Of a stretch of 64,000 nt of DNA, positions 26,617-35,804 are shown piece after piece. Both the position numbers and the translations under genes were made by a program. Numbering within the stretch: the stretch's first letter is position 1; each line of letters opens with the position of its first letter. Under the pieces are notes generated by a model. The model ran no database searches. It had not been told where the DNA came from and saw only the letters and a program-made list of their open reading frames with translations. Source of the DNA: Rosistilla carotiformis (GTDB taxonomy: Bacteria; Planctomycetota; Planctomycetia; Pirellulales; Pirellulaceae); NCBI RefSeq assembly GCF_007753095.1, contig NZ_CP036348.1, forward strand, positions 992,001-1,056,000, written 5' to 3'.

Positions 26617-28743
26617 ATGGAACCCCGCCGCTTTGTTGCCTGCCTGTTTGCACTGAGTCTATTGGTTACGAGTCACCAGGTTGTTGGCCAATCGGCCACG
26701 CCTGAATTGACGACGCTCGATTCCCACTTTCCGATGCAGGTCCCTGCCAGCAAGCAGGCGATCGAAACGCAGAACGAACATGTTCGCACGATGCTGCGAT
26801 TGGCGAACGGATTGATTCCGATGCCCGGGTTGGCCGATCCGCAGCCGACGATTTACGGCCGCCGTGAAATGGACGGCTACAGCATCGAAAAGATCTATTT
26901 CGAGAGCCTGCCCGGTTTTTATGTGACCGGCAATTTGTACCGCCCCGCGGGTGCGACGGATGCTGCCCCGATCGTATTGAGCGCGCACGGCCACTGGACC
27001 GACGGTCGATTCTACGATGCCGGTGACAAAGCGGCACGAGCGGCGATCGCAATGGGGGCCGAGCGTTTCGAATCGGCAGCTCATAACGTTATCCAAGCTC
27101 GCTGCGTGCAGTTCGCGCGGATGGGATGTGTCGTCTTGAACTGGGACATGGTCGGGCATGCCGACAGCCAACAGATTTCGATCGACCGAATTCACGGTTT
27201 CCGCACCCAGCCCGCCGAGATCGAGAATACCGCCGACGGTTGGTTGCTGTTCAGCCCGCAGGCCGAAAGCCATCTGCAATCGCCGATGGGGTTGCAGACG
27301 ATCAACACGTTGCAGGCGGTCCGCGTCGCCCAGATGTTGCCGGGCGTCGATGCGTCGCGAATCGCAATGACCGGTGCCAGTGGTGGCGGAACGCAGACGT
27401 TTGTCGCTGCCGCGATCCAACCGGCGATCACCGCCGCCTTTCCCGCCGTGATGGTCAGCACCGGGATGCAGGGGGGCTGCACCTGCGAAAACGCTTGCTA
27501 TCTGCGCATCGATGGCGGAAACATCCACATCGCTTCGTGTATCGCACCGCGATGGCTGGGGATGACCGCTGCGGACGATTGGACCCGCACGATGCCAACC
27601 GACGGATTTCCCGAGCTGCAACGCGTCTACGAATTGTTTGGCGCCAAGAACCGCGTTAGCCTCGCCCCGGCGGTCCACTTCAGGCACAACTACAATCACG
27701 TCAGCCGCGTCGCCTGTTACGCGATGCTGAACAAAGCGTTTGGGCTGGGGCTGGAAGAACCGATCCTCGAATCCGATTTCCAGCGGCTGACTGCGGAGGA
27801 GCTGACCGTTTGGGATGATCAGCACCCTGCCCCGCCGGCTGGCTTGGACTTTGAACGGAAGCTGCTGAAGGATTGGCACCAGTCGACGCAGCGAAAACTT
27901 CAGCGGTCGCTAGCGCTTGCTGAGGACAAGGGAGCGGAATTCCGCGATGTCGCCGGGCCCGCGGTCGAAGCGATGGTTGGATACCGTGCCGATGAAGCCG
28001 TTTCAAAAGCTGAATTCGATTTAGCGTCGAAGCAGGAAGTCGATGGCAGCCTCGTGATGACGGGAGACCTGACGTCGGCCGGCGATGCGGACAAGTTGCC
28101 CGTCTACTTCAACTATCCCGATCAATGGAACGGTAACGTCACGCTGGTCGCCGACGTCGGCGGAATCGCGGCAGTGGAAAAACGCTTGGCCGATCCCGAG
28201 TCGGAATATGCGAAACTGCTGGCGTCGGGAACCTGCATCGCCACGTGCGATCTGCCGGCAGCCCAAGGGGATGAAGCGGGGACGAAGCAGAAGCTGGTCC
28301 GCCAGGATCGGCTGGCCGCTTGTTTTACCTACGGATACAACCGCGCACTGTTGCTGCGCCGCGCCAAGTCGCTGCTCGCGTTGGCTCAGTTCATGCGAAA
28401 CCACGAGCGGACGCCAAAGCAGATCCAAATGGATGGTCTGGGGGAAGCGGGGCCGATCGTCGCGGTAGCCGGTGCTGTCGCGGGGCCGTTGGTCGACGGT
28501 TGCCGCATCGAACGCGGAGACTTCCGCTTCCAGGAGGTTGCCAACATCGCCGATGCCAACTTTGTCCCTGGTGGAGCTCGCTATTTGGACCTGCCAGGAA
28601 TCTTGGCCCTCCATGCCCCGCGCCCGTTGGAAGTGCACGGTGGGGCAAAGGGAGCGTTTTCCGCAACGGAAGCTCAATACGGGAAGATGGGGGCACTGGG
28701 CAGCTTGTCGTTTGCAGAAGACAAGTCGGCCGCAGGTCAATGA
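26617..28743 (+). CDS. Large secreted alpha/beta-hydrolase (acetyl xylan esterase-like)
   Basis: The ATG at 26617 gives 708 residues with a clear signal peptide (EPRRFVACLFALSLLVTS). The hydrolase core shows YGRREMDGYSIEKIYFESLPG, a GHWTDGR oxyanion-side segment, VLNWDMVGHADS, and the nucleophile elbow MTGASGGGTQTF. This is the planctomycete type of acetyl xylan esterase/peptidase-like hydrolase. The C-terminal 250 residues form a second, less clear hydrolase-like half (VTLVADVGGIAAVEKR, VAVAGAVAGPLVDG). It probably removes acyl groups from polysaccharides or sulfated glycans in the periplasm. Substrate is not predictable. Confidence 0.75.
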   Translation: MEPRRFVACLFALSLLVTSHQVVGQSATPELTTLDSHFPMQVPASKQAIETQNEHVRTMLRLANGLIPMPGLADPQPTIYGRREMDGYSIEKIYFESLPGFYVTGNLYRPAGATDAAPIVLSAHGHWTDGRFYDAGDKAARAAIAMGAERFESAAHNVIQARCVQFARMGCVVLNWDMVGHADSQQISIDRIHGFRTQPAEIENTADGWLLFSPQAESHLQSPMGLQTINTLQAVRVAQMLPGVDASRIAMTGASGGGTQTFVAAAIQPAITAAFPAVMVSTGMQGGCTCENACYLRIDGGNIHIASCIAPRWLGMTAADDWTRTMPTDGFPELQRVYELFGAKNRVSLAPAVHFRHNYNHVSRVACYAMLNKAFGLGLEEPILESDFQRLTAEELTVWDDQHPAPPAGLDFERKLLKDWHQSTQRKLQRSLALAEDKGAEFRDVAGPAVEAMVGYRADEAVSKAEFDLASKQEVDGSLVMTGDLTSAGDADKLPVYFNYPDQWNGNVTLVADVGGIAAVEKRLADPESEYAKLLASGTCIATCDLPAAQGDEAGTKQKLVRQDRLAACFTYGYNRALLLRRAKSLLALAQFMRNHERTPKQIQMDGLGEAGPIVAVAGAVAGPLVDGCRIERGDFRFQEVANIADANFVPGGARYLDLPGILALHAPRPLEVHGGAKGAFSATEAQYGKMGALGSLSFAEDKSAAGQ

Positions 28744-29106
28744 TGCGCAAGTGTCTTGCGACTTGAAGCGACTTTTGAACAGGGGAATGTTTGCGGATTG
28801 ATCGATTGCCCTTGTTCCGATTTTTCCGTCGCGATAGAGTTGGCAGCGGAGAGTTATCCGTTGCCGCAGATGATTTGATTTTTTGCTAACGCACCGCTGA
28901 CCGTTCCCCCGATAGTGTAGGTGGACAGTCATTCTGAACGCTAGCAAAGTCGCTTATTTCTGCTACGGATTGCATTTCCCAACGACACGGAATGCGGCGT
29001 ATTGGATTGTCCTGATGCGGGTTTTCCACATCACTGATACTGCCGCATGGCCTGTCGCAATACTGCGGCCAGGTTGCATCTTCACCGTACAGGGAGCCTT
29101 CTACCG
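28744..29106. other. 363-bp gap upstream of flgM, no gene seen
   Basis: Non-coding by appearance in both directions; an 84-codon minus-strand frame (28886-29140) overlaps the flgM start and has no recognisable content. It should contain the flgM promoter, but no clear sigma28, sigma54 or sigma70 boxes were found by eye. Confidence 0.45.
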
Positions 29107-29406
29107 ATGCAGATTTTTGGTCCATACCGTGTGAGTACACCTCAGCCGACCAATAATGTTTCGCGCACCAACCAAGTTGTCGAGAATCGTGCCACCAGCG
29201 GCTCCAGCCAACCGATCGATCAATTGGACTTGTCTTCCGAGGCTCAGGGGATCAATCGCCTCTCGGGGGCCAGCGAGACTGGCGTGGTCGACGGGATTCG
29301 TTTCGACAAGGTCGCGGATATTCGTCGTCAGATCGCCGATGGCAGTTATGACACCGACGACAAATTGAGTGCTGCTTTGGACCGCTTGTTGGACGAAGTC
29401 GGTTAG
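29107..29406 (+). CDS. flgM: FlgM-like flagellar anti-sigma28 factor
   Basis: 99 residues from the ATG at 29107, preceded by CAGGGAG. The N-terminal half is Ser/Thr/Asn-rich and presumably disordered, as in FlgM. The C-terminal part, VDGIRFDKVADIRRQIADGSY followed by DTDDKLSAALDRLLDEV, fits the helical FliA-binding region (R-x-x-K-V-x-x-I-R-x-x-I-x-x-G-x-Y). FlgM holds sigma28 inactive until the hook is complete and FlgM is exported. No other flagellar gene is in the window. Length matches the family. Confidence 0.85.
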   Translation: MQIFGPYRVSTPQPTNNVSRTNQVVENRATSGSSQPIDQLDLSSEAQGINRLSGASETGVVDGIRFDKVADIRRQIADGSYDTDDKLSAALDRLLDEVG

Positions 29407-29637
29407 CCGTTTGGGGGCGATCCTTAGCGAGTCAACTGAAACCGGCGAATGATCGTCTGCCATTGGTCCCCGCTTGCCAAAGGCTTATACTTCTTCGCAT
29501 GACGCCTCCAATGCCACACGCGTTCACTTTTCGGGGACGCGGTGTCGTTTTCTCTCGCGTTCGGTTTAAACTGGAAGGGGCTTCCAGCATCATGCGTTGC
29601 CTCCGATTTCCCCTGTCGTGCTTTGAGTTACGTAGTT

Positions 29638-30135
29638 GTGTCCGATTCAGCCCCACTTGGAAAAGTCTCCGTTTCGCTAACTCCTCAAGAGAGATTTGAG
29701 GAGTTTTTGCAGAGTCGTGGACAGCGGAACACCGAACAGCGTCGCTTTCTCGTCGATCGGGTGTTCAGTAACCACGAACACTTTGACGTCGATTCGCTGA
29801 TCGAACAATTGCCGCGTAAGGGGCAGGAAAACTACGTCAGCCGGCCGACGGTCTACCGGGCGCTCAAGGAATTTGTCGATGCCGGGCTGTTGCGTTGCTT
29901 TCAGTTGGAAGGACGTTCGGTCTACGAACACGATTACGGCTACCCGCAGCATGATCATCTGTACTGCACCCGCTGTCAGAAATTGATCGAATTCACCAGT
30001 GACGAAATCATGAAGATTCGTGCTCAGGTTGCGGCCCAGCACAGCTTCCGCGTGACCAGCCACCGCTTGATCATTCAAGGGGTCTGCCAAGATTGCTCAC
30101 GCCGTCGGAAGAAACGCAAGCAGGATTTAATCTAG
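29638..30135 (+). CDS. Fur-family metalloregulator
   Basis: The likely start is a GTG at 29638 (about 165 residues); a longer frame begins at 29542. The winged helix is seen in RGQRNTEQRRFLVDRVF, and SRPTVYRALKEFVDAGLLRC is the recognition region. The metal and dimerisation part has HDHLYCTRCQKLIEF (His plus CxxC) and IIQGVCQDCSRRR (second CxxC), the structural zinc site of Fur proteins. It represses genes when bound to Fe, Zn, Mn or peroxide-sensing metal; which metal cannot be told. The basic tail RRRKKRKQ is unusual. The start codon is uncertain because ribosome-binding signals are weak. Confidence 0.88.
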   Translation: MSDSAPLGKVSVSLTPQERFEEFLQSRGQRNTEQRRFLVDRVFSNHEHFDVDSLIEQLPRKGQENYVSRPTVYRALKEFVDAGLLRCFQLEGRSVYEHDYGYPQHDHLYCTRCQKLIEFTSDEIMKIRAQVAAQHSFRVTSHRLIIQGVCQDCSRRRKKRKQDLI

Positions 30136-30362
30136 GTCTTGATCCCCCAAATTGGAGTGCTGTAGCGGTGGCGACGTTGCCACTACTGGCAATTAAATGG
30201 GTTGCTTGGGTAACATGAGGGTGTTCAACGGGGAAACGTCTTGCGGTAAGGCTCACGCACTGCCGACACTAAATGGGGTTCCGTGCTGCTGATGTCCTTC
30301 AGAATCGATCTGCAGGCATCGGCTCAGCAAGTCAATTCTTCACTAAACTTGGACGAAGGCTC

Positions 30363-32297
30363 GTGAATTCAACAATTCGGATTTGTACGACAGCTCTGCT
30401 TGGGCTGACCGTTGTATTTTACAGCGCGTCTCCCAGGATCGTGTCCGCTGCCGAGGCCTTCCCCGCGAACCGCACTTTGTTGTCGAACGAGACCCAAGCG
30501 GTTTTTGAAGTGTTGGACGTGCCGCGATCGGAAACCCGATGGGAGCATTCGTTTGCCGGAGCTTTGTCCGAATCAAACGTCTTCAAGCCGTTCTTCGATT
30601 CGCAGGTGGAAACGATTCGGCAGCAATTGTCTGAGTCGGGGTTGGCGTTTAATTTCACGCTGAAGGATATCCGTGCAATCGCCTCGGGCGAAGTCACCAT
30701 CGGTTGGTTGCAATTGCGTACCACCAACGCGGTCTGCGTTTTGATCGATACCCGTGGTCGTGACGCTCAGACTGCGGAAGTGCTGCAAAGAATCGACGCT
30801 GAATTGAAGCAGCATCGTGGGGCGACGATGACCGAATTGACCTACCGAGGTCATCTGATTTCGACTTACCTATTGAAGAAGAAGCTTGGGCAAATCAAGG
30901 TCGAACAATTCAGTTACGTTCGGATCGATGGACGGTTGATCGCAGCGGATCAATTGGATGCCGTCAAAGGTTTTGTCGATCGCATCGATGGCTCGGGCGA
31001 CCTGATCAAGGCGAGCGACTATGAGGCGGTCGAAGCGAAAATCGGCGAAGGTGGCGAGCAAGATATCCGTTGGTTTGTGCGACCGCTTGGATTCGCGCGG
31101 GTGTTGGAAGCACGCAGTGGCGGTTTGAAGAAGCAGCAGCTCGATACGATTCAATTGCTGCAGGAACAAGGCTTTGACGCCATCTTGTCGGCTGGTGGGC
31201 ACGTGCGGTTGGACGACGGCAAGTTTGATGTCCGGCACCAAACCTATATCAACGCGCCACCGACCACGGCACTGCCTAGCAAGTACAAATTGGCGGGGCG
31301 GATGTTGCAGTTCCCCAACTCGGACGCACAGGATCCACCCGCTTGGGTTCTGCCTACCGTGGCGACCTATCTGGACGGAAATTGGAAATTGGAAGAAGCC
31401 TTTTGGGCTGCCGAGACATTGGTCAACCAAGCCGTCGGCGATGAGATCTTCCGCCGCGTTGTCGATGGTATCAAAAAGGATAAAGACGGTCCGCAGATCG
31501 ACTTGGCGAACAATATCATCGCCAACTTTCGCGAACGTGTGATCATGTTGACCGACAATGTCCAACCGGTCTCGATCGACAGTGAACGGATGCTGATCGG
31601 TGTTTCATTGAAAAATGAAGCGGTTGTCAAAGCGGCGATCGACAAGGCGATGAAGAGCGACCCCAACGCAAAAGAATTCCCCTATCCCCATCACAGTTGG
31701 ATTTGGCAGGTCACCCAACCCGACGTGAGCGATGACGAGATCGAGCTCGAAGGTTTTGAGGACTTTGAAGAGTTCATCGACGAATCCGAAGGTAAGCGGG
31801 CGCCGCCCCTTTTGAACCAGTGGGCGATCACGGTCTACGACGGTTATCTGTTGTTCTCGAGCCATGCACAGATGTTGGTCGATTCGATCGAACATCATCG
31901 TCAAAGCGAGCGAGAGGCGTTGCAAGGGCAGGCCGATTTCGAGCGGATGCGAGCAGCGTTGCTGGATCAGCACGGTCCCGATCGCGCGATTTGGCGCGTG
32001 CTGCGATCCGATCGTGCCTTTCGTGCAAAATACGAATTGTTGCAGCGTGGTGAATTGAAACAATCGGATTCGGTTTTGGCCGCTATCGTCCGTCGGATGT
32101 TCAAAGAGTCTGGGCAGGAGGGCGATGACGAAGAACTGAAAGTGGACGGGGCAAAGCTTCCCGACTTTGAAGTTGTCAAGCAACATTTGCAGCCATCCGG
32201 CGTGACCTTGAAAACCGAACCCGATGGTTGGTTCGTGCGAGGTCTGATGCTGAAACCCACCGAAGCCCCTGCCCGCGCCGTCGCTGCCCAGCGCTAG
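30363..32297 (+). CDS. Secreted planctomycete protein of unknown function
   Basis: A GTG at 30363 with GAAGG just upstream gives 644 residues beginning with a signal peptide (NSTIRICTTALLGLTVVFYS, cut near SA-A). The open frame extends to 30273 but the added residues would bury the signal. The body is alpha/beta with no motif I recognise: repeated segments such as FNFTLKDIRAIASGEVTIGW, VEQFSYVRIDGRLIAADQL and DGYLLFSSHAQMLVDSI resemble the tandem halves of periplasmic DUF3352-like proteins, an alignment that is only suggestive. An acidic stretch (EIELEGFEDFEEFIDESEG) lies in the C-terminal half. Neighbours give no hint. Confidence 0.7.
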   Translation: MNSTIRICTTALLGLTVVFYSASPRIVSAAEAFPANRTLLSNETQAVFEVLDVPRSETRWEHSFAGALSESNVFKPFFDSQVETIRQQLSESGLAFNFTLKDIRAIASGEVTIGWLQLRTTNAVCVLIDTRGRDAQTAEVLQRIDAELKQHRGATMTELTYRGHLISTYLLKKKLGQIKVEQFSYVRIDGRLIAADQLDAVKGFVDRIDGSGDLIKASDYEAVEAKIGEGGEQDIRWFVRPLGFARVLEARSGGLKKQQLDTIQLLQEQGFDAILSAGGHVRLDDGKFDVRHQTYINAPPTTALPSKYKLAGRMLQFPNSDAQDPPAWVLPTVATYLDGNWKLEEAFWAAETLVNQAVGDEIFRRVVDGIKKDKDGPQIDLANNIIANFRERVIMLTDNVQPVSIDSERMLIGVSLKNEAVVKAAIDKAMKSDPNAKEFPYPHHSWIWQVTQPDVSDDEIELEGFEDFEEFIDESEGKRAPPLLNQWAITVYDGYLLFSSHAQMLVDSIEHHRQSEREALQGQADFERMRAALLDQHGPDRAIWRVLRSDRAFRAKYELLQRGELKQSDSVLAAIVRRMFKESGQEGDDEELKVDGAKLPDFEVVKQHLQPSGVTLKTEPDGWFVRGLMLKPTEAPARAVAAQR

Positions 32298-32368
32298 GTT
32301 CGTGCCCGCGTCGCGTTGGCGTTGCGCATCGAGTCTCTGGGGGCCGGATTAATTAGGAATGGACAGTT

Positions 32369-32935
32369 ATGGCAAACGAAGCGATCGATCTGTTGCAACC
32401 TGGGCTTCGCGGTTGGCTGATCGCCGATCGCTTTGATTTTGCTGAGCGAGGGGAGATTGCGTTCGACTCCGGAACGCTCTCGATCGGCAAGGGGCGGCCT
32501 GCCAGTGGGCTCAGCTATCGCGGGCCGCAACCCGGTGACTACTACCGCATCTCTTGGGAGGCTCGCCGCACCGCCGGCAGCGACTTCTTCTGCGGCCTGA
32601 CGTTTCCGATTCGCGGCAGCCACGCGACGCTGATCGTCGGCGGCTGGGGGGGCGGAGTGATCGGGATCTCGAACATCGACAACATGTCGGCTGTCGAAAA
32701 CCCGACGACTGAATATCGCGAGTTCGAGCTGAACCGCTGGTATCGGTTTGAGATGGAGGTCAACAAAACGGCGGTGCTGTTTGCGATCGATGGCGATCGC
32801 GTGATCGATCTCGATCACGACGAACACAAATATTCGGTCTGGTGGGAACAGGAGCAGATGGCGCCGATCGGGCTGGCCACCTGGGATACCGCCAGCGAGA
32901 TCCGCAAGCTGACGCTGGCGAATCTCGACGGCTAA
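32369..32935 (+). CDS. DUF1080/LamG-like beta-sandwich protein
   Basis: 188 residues, no signal peptide. It has a concanavalin-like strand pattern: FDSGTLSIGKG, YYRISWEARRTAGSDFFCGL, TLIVGGWGGGVIGISNID, NRWYRFEMEVNKTAVLFAID and a final IGLATWDTASEIRKLTL. It resembles cytoplasmic relatives of DUF1080 domains common in planctomycetes. No catalytic residues can be named. It is 71 nt downstream of the secreted protein at 30363 and may share its transcript; a strong terminator follows at 33003. Confidence 0.7.
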   Translation: MANEAIDLLQPGLRGWLIADRFDFAERGEIAFDSGTLSIGKGRPASGLSYRGPQPGDYYRISWEARRTAGSDFFCGLTFPIRGSHATLIVGGWGGGVIGISNIDNMSAVENPTTEYREFELNRWYRFEMEVNKTAVLFAIDGDRVIDLDHDEHKYSVWWEQEQMAPIGLATWDTASEIRKLTLANLDG

Positions 32936-33002
32936 GCCTTCGCTGCGACGCGGGGAATTCTTGTCGCGCGGCCGACACAAATCAAAACAGAACGGAAGAA
33001 TG

Positions 33003-33043
33003 AAAAAGAGCCTGGCCGGAAAGTTTCCGGTCAGGCTCTTTTT
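33003..33043. terminator. Bidirectional intrinsic terminator
   Basis: A 20-nt stem (33003-33022 pairing with 33024-33043) with one G-U position and a one-base formal loop. It is flanked by A5 on the left and T5 on the right, so it can end transcription in both directions. It lies between the convergent genes at 32369-32935 (plus) and 33072-33350 (minus), where such an element is expected. Confidence 0.85.
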
Positions 33044-33071
33044 GTTTGAGTTGTATGAACTCGCGGCGATC

Positions 33072-33350
33072 CTATTGGTCGGCCAGCGGTTCTTTCTTCT
33101 CGGTGATCACTTCACACTTCTCCGCTTCGTCCGCGTTCATCTGAGTGTATTCCGTCCATTCGTCGGGAACGTTGTCTTCGTGGAAGATCGCTTCGACGGG
33201 GCATTCGGGGACACACGCTTCACAGTCGATGCATTCTTCGGGGTGGATGTAAAGCATCTTCTCACCCTCGTAAAAGCATTCGACGGGGCAGACGACAACG
33301 CAATCTGTATATTTGCAACCGAAACAAGGTTGGGCTACTACATGAGTCAT
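33072..33350 (-). CDS. fdxA: 7Fe ferredoxin, [3Fe-4S][4Fe-4S] type
   Basis: 92 residues. The cysteines match the Azotobacter ferredoxin I pattern: Cys9, Cys17 and Cys50 for the [3Fe-4S] cluster; Cys21, Cys40, Cys43 and Cys46 for the [4Fe-4S] cluster, with extra Cys12 and Cys25. The sequence [18 protein letters not shown] and [17 protein letters not shown] is characteristic of FdxA. A long acidic C-terminal tail ([14 protein letters not shown]...) is usual in this subgroup. It carries single electrons in the cytoplasm; partners are unknown. It ends at the shared terminator. Confidence 0.93.
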   Translation of the reverse strand: MTHVVAQPCFGCKYTDCVVVCPVECFYEGEKMLYIHPEECIDCEACVPECPVEAIFHEDNVPDEWTEYTQMNADEAEKCEVITEKKEPLADQ

Positions 33351-33661
33351 TCTTGAAAACCTTTCTGGATCTTTTCTTACGCGAATCTGGATGGGGCCTT
33401 GGGGAGCCAGCCGACCAGAAAACTCACATCCCTGAATTCAGTTGATCGGTAACGTACCTATCACAGCACCAATCTTTTCCAATTTCCCCGCAGACACAAG
33501 ACGACAAACGGCACTAAAAAGGTTCGCGCTTACATCTGTCGGAATCGTATAGCTCCAAACGACTTATGTCAACGAAACCGAAGCTCCAAATCGCGCGATC
33601 GGCCTAACATTTTGCAGACGCTCTATTGAGATCCGATCTCGCTAAGCGAACGCGGATTTCA
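33351..33661. other. 311-bp gap between fdxA and aroC, no gene seen
   Basis: Both flanking genes are on the minus strand. The stretch is less GC-rich than the coding DNA and presumably carries the fdxA promoter and the 3' end of aroC transcripts. No RNA or hairpin stood out. Confidence 0.45.
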
Positions 33662-34786
33662 TCACTCGGTTGCTGCCGACCAAGCGTTCTGTGCACGCCA
33701 TCGCAACCAGTGGTCGGCGATCACGATCGCAACCATCGCTTCGGCCATCGGGATGAACCGCGGCAGCAGGCAGGGGTCGTGGCGACCGCGCGTGCGGATC
33801 GTCGTCGCTTCGCCCGAACTGGTCACCGTCGCCTGTTCGATCGGCAGGCTGCTGGTCGGTTTGACCGCCGCGCGAAGCACGATCGGCAACCCCGTCGAGA
33901 TCCCTCCCAACATGCCGCCGTGCCGGTTCGACTTGGTTGTGATCTGGCCATCTTCGCCGGTGGTAAACAGGTCGTTGTGTTCGCTGCCACGCATCGTCAC
34001 ACACCCAAACCCGATCCCGTATTCAACTCCCAAGACCGCCGGCAGGCTGAACAACGCCTTGGCCAGATCGGCTTTCAATTTATCGAACACCGGTTCGCCC
34101 AGTCCCGCCGGGATGTTGGCCGCCACGATCTCCGCCGCACCTCCGATCGAATCGCCCGCTTTGCGAACCTCTTCGATCTTGGCGATCATCTGCTGGGCGA
34201 CCGCTTCGTCGGGACAGCGGACGATGTTCGGTTGCCCGTCGGCGAACTCTTCGACCTGCTGCAGCGTGACGCTTGCCGGATCGGCGATCTCCGCTTTCAG
34301 GTCCCCTACCTGCGTCACGTAGCCGATCACGCGGCCGCCAAACGCTTCGGCGAGGATCTTCTTCGCTAGCGCTCCGGCCGCCACGCGGGCCGTCGTTTCG
34401 CGAGCGCTCGAACGTCCGCCGCCGCGGTAGTCGCGGAACCCGTACTTTTGATCGAAGGTGAAATCGGCGTGCCCCGGCCGATATTTGTCTTTGATGTCGG
34501 AGTAGTCTTTGCTACGTTGATCCTGGTTGCGGATCAAGATCGCTACGCTGGTCCCGGTGGTCCGCCCTTCGAAGACGCCGGCGAGGATCTCCGGTTCATC
34601 GGACTCCTTCCGCTGCGTCACGATCTTACTTTGGCCGGGCCGGCGGCGGGCCAGATCGGGCAGCAGGTCGTCGACTGAAAACGGGATCCCAGCGGGGACG
34701 CCGTCGATGATCACGACGTTACCGGGACCGTGGCTCTCGCCAGCTGTCGTAATTCGCAGTGCCTGTCCGAACGAGTTGCCTGTCAT
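33662..34786 (-). CDS. aroC: Chorismate synthase
   Basis: 374 residues, normal length. Signatures: [19 protein letters not shown] at the N-terminus, [57 protein letters not shown], and [19 protein letters not shown]. It converts 5-enolpyruvylshikimate 3-phosphate to chorismate with reduced FMN, the last step of the shikimate pathway. All conserved basic FMN/EPSP-binding segments are visible. It stands alone; no other aro gene is in the window. Confidence 0.96.
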   Translation of the reverse strand: MTGNSFGQALRITTAGESHGPGNVVIIDGVPAGIPFSVDDLLPDLARRRPGQSKIVTQRKESDEPEILAGVFEGRTTGTSVAILIRNQDQRSKDYSDIKDKYRPGHADFTFDQKYGFRDYRGGGRSSARETTARVAAGALAKKILAEAFGGRVIGYVTQVGDLKAEIADPASVTLQQVEEFADGQPNIVRCPDEAVAQQMIAKIEEVRKAGDSIGGAAEIVAANIPAGLGEPVFDKLKADLAKALFSLPAVLGVEYGIGFGCVTMRGSEHNDLFTTGEDGQITTKSNRHGGMLGGISTGLPIVLRAAVKPTSSLPIEQATVTSSGEATTIRTRGRHDPCLLPRFIPMAEAMVAIVIADHWLRWRAQNAWSAATE

Positions 34787-35055
34787 GGGGATCCGTTTCG
34801 TAGCTTGAAGTCAAACTGTCCCCAGTCGCAAAAATTGACGCAGAAACCAGGGATTCCTGCCGGGAATCGTCAAATGCAGCCCCGAAACGCGTGCCAAAGG
34901 GCCTTATTTCGGTCAAAATCTTCGAGTGCAAAGGTTTCACTTGCGGGACGCTAATACCGTACCTAAGATGAAATTGAACGCCAACCGACGGCAATTCATC
35001 CGGCTTATACCGGTATTTTGTCAGAAATCTTCTCCTCCGAACAGAGACGCAATTC

Positions 35056-35619
35056 TTGACACTCTCGGACATCGATCGACAACTGCTGGATCGTTGCTTG
35101 GACAACGAGCCTCAATCTTGGGAAGCGTTTATCGATCGCTTCTTGGGGCTGGTGGTGCACGTCGTCAACCACACCGCCACATCACGCGGCGTTACGCTCC
35201 CCGTTGCGGAACGAGACGACATGGTTGCGGAAGTCTTCCTGACCCTGGTCAACAACGATCGAGCGGTGCTGCGTCGCTTCCGGCGTCAGAGCAGTCTGGC
35301 GACCTATCTTACGGTCATTGCCCGCCGCGTGATCGTGCATCAACTGGCAACCGCTCAGCGGAATGCGGCTCAGAAAAATCGCATCGCCAGCGAAGAGACG
35401 CTGATCAGTCCAGTGGAACAACAGGTCGAGGATCGCGATCAGCTGGAACAGATGCTCGCTCGGCTCGATCCCAAAGAAGCTGACATCGTGCGGATGCATC
35501 ATCTGGAAGGGAAGAGCTACCGCGAGATCGGCCATCATCTCGGCTTGCCCGAAAACAGCGTCGGCCCGATGCTCAGCCGCGCCCGCGACAAGATGCGTCA
35601 AAGCCAGCCAGGCGTCTAG
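35056..35619 (+). CDS. ECF-type sigma-70 family RNA polymerase sigma factor
   Basis: 187 residues, starting at a TTG at 35056 since the next in-frame Met is inside region 2. Region 2: WEAFIDRFLGLVVHVVNHTA, ERDDMVAEVFLTLVNND, RRFRRQSSLATYLTVIARRV. Region 4: LARLDPKEADIVRMHHLEGKS and YREIGHHLGLPENSVGPMLSRARDKM, a clear helix-turn-helix. No anti-sigma gene is adjacent, so it may be controlled transcriptionally or by a kinase, both common in planctomycetes. The ribosome-binding site is weak. Confidence 0.88.
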   Translation: MTLSDIDRQLLDRCLDNEPQSWEAFIDRFLGLVVHVVNHTATSRGVTLPVAERDDMVAEVFLTLVNNDRAVLRRFRRQSSLATYLTVIARRVIVHQLATAQRNAAQKNRIASEETLISPVEQQVEDRDQLEQMLARLDPKEADIVRMHHLEGKSYREIGHHLGLPENSVGPMLSRARDKMRQSQPGV

Positions 35620-35680
35620 CCGGCTGCGATGAACGCCTCAACATTCTTTTCTTGAACGCGCTCGCTGCCAAAATGATTGA

Positions 35681-35744
35681 GCCACCGAGGTCATCGAGCA
35701 CACAGAGAGAATCAATCCTCCGTGGCCTCGGAGCCCTCTGTGGC
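35681..35744. repeat. Imperfect inverted repeat of a dispersed planctomycete type
   Basis: GCCACCGAGGTCATCGAGCA at the left is roughly mirrored by TCCGTGGCCTCGGAGCC and TCTGTGGC at the right. Similar 'rules of CCGAGG/CTCTGTGGC' intergenic elements recur in planctomycete genomes from memory. Short open frames inside are not real genes. Confidence 0.4.
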
Positions 35745-35804
35745 AAAAACATCCCGAATGGGATTGGACACGCTAACCGGTGGTTTGAGCGTAGCGAACT
35801 CTTT

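Noticed and set aside
26659-27879. A 406-codon minus-strand frame over the large hydrolase
   Set aside because: The plus-strand gene has a signal peptide and the GASGGG nucleophile elbow; the antisense product is featureless.
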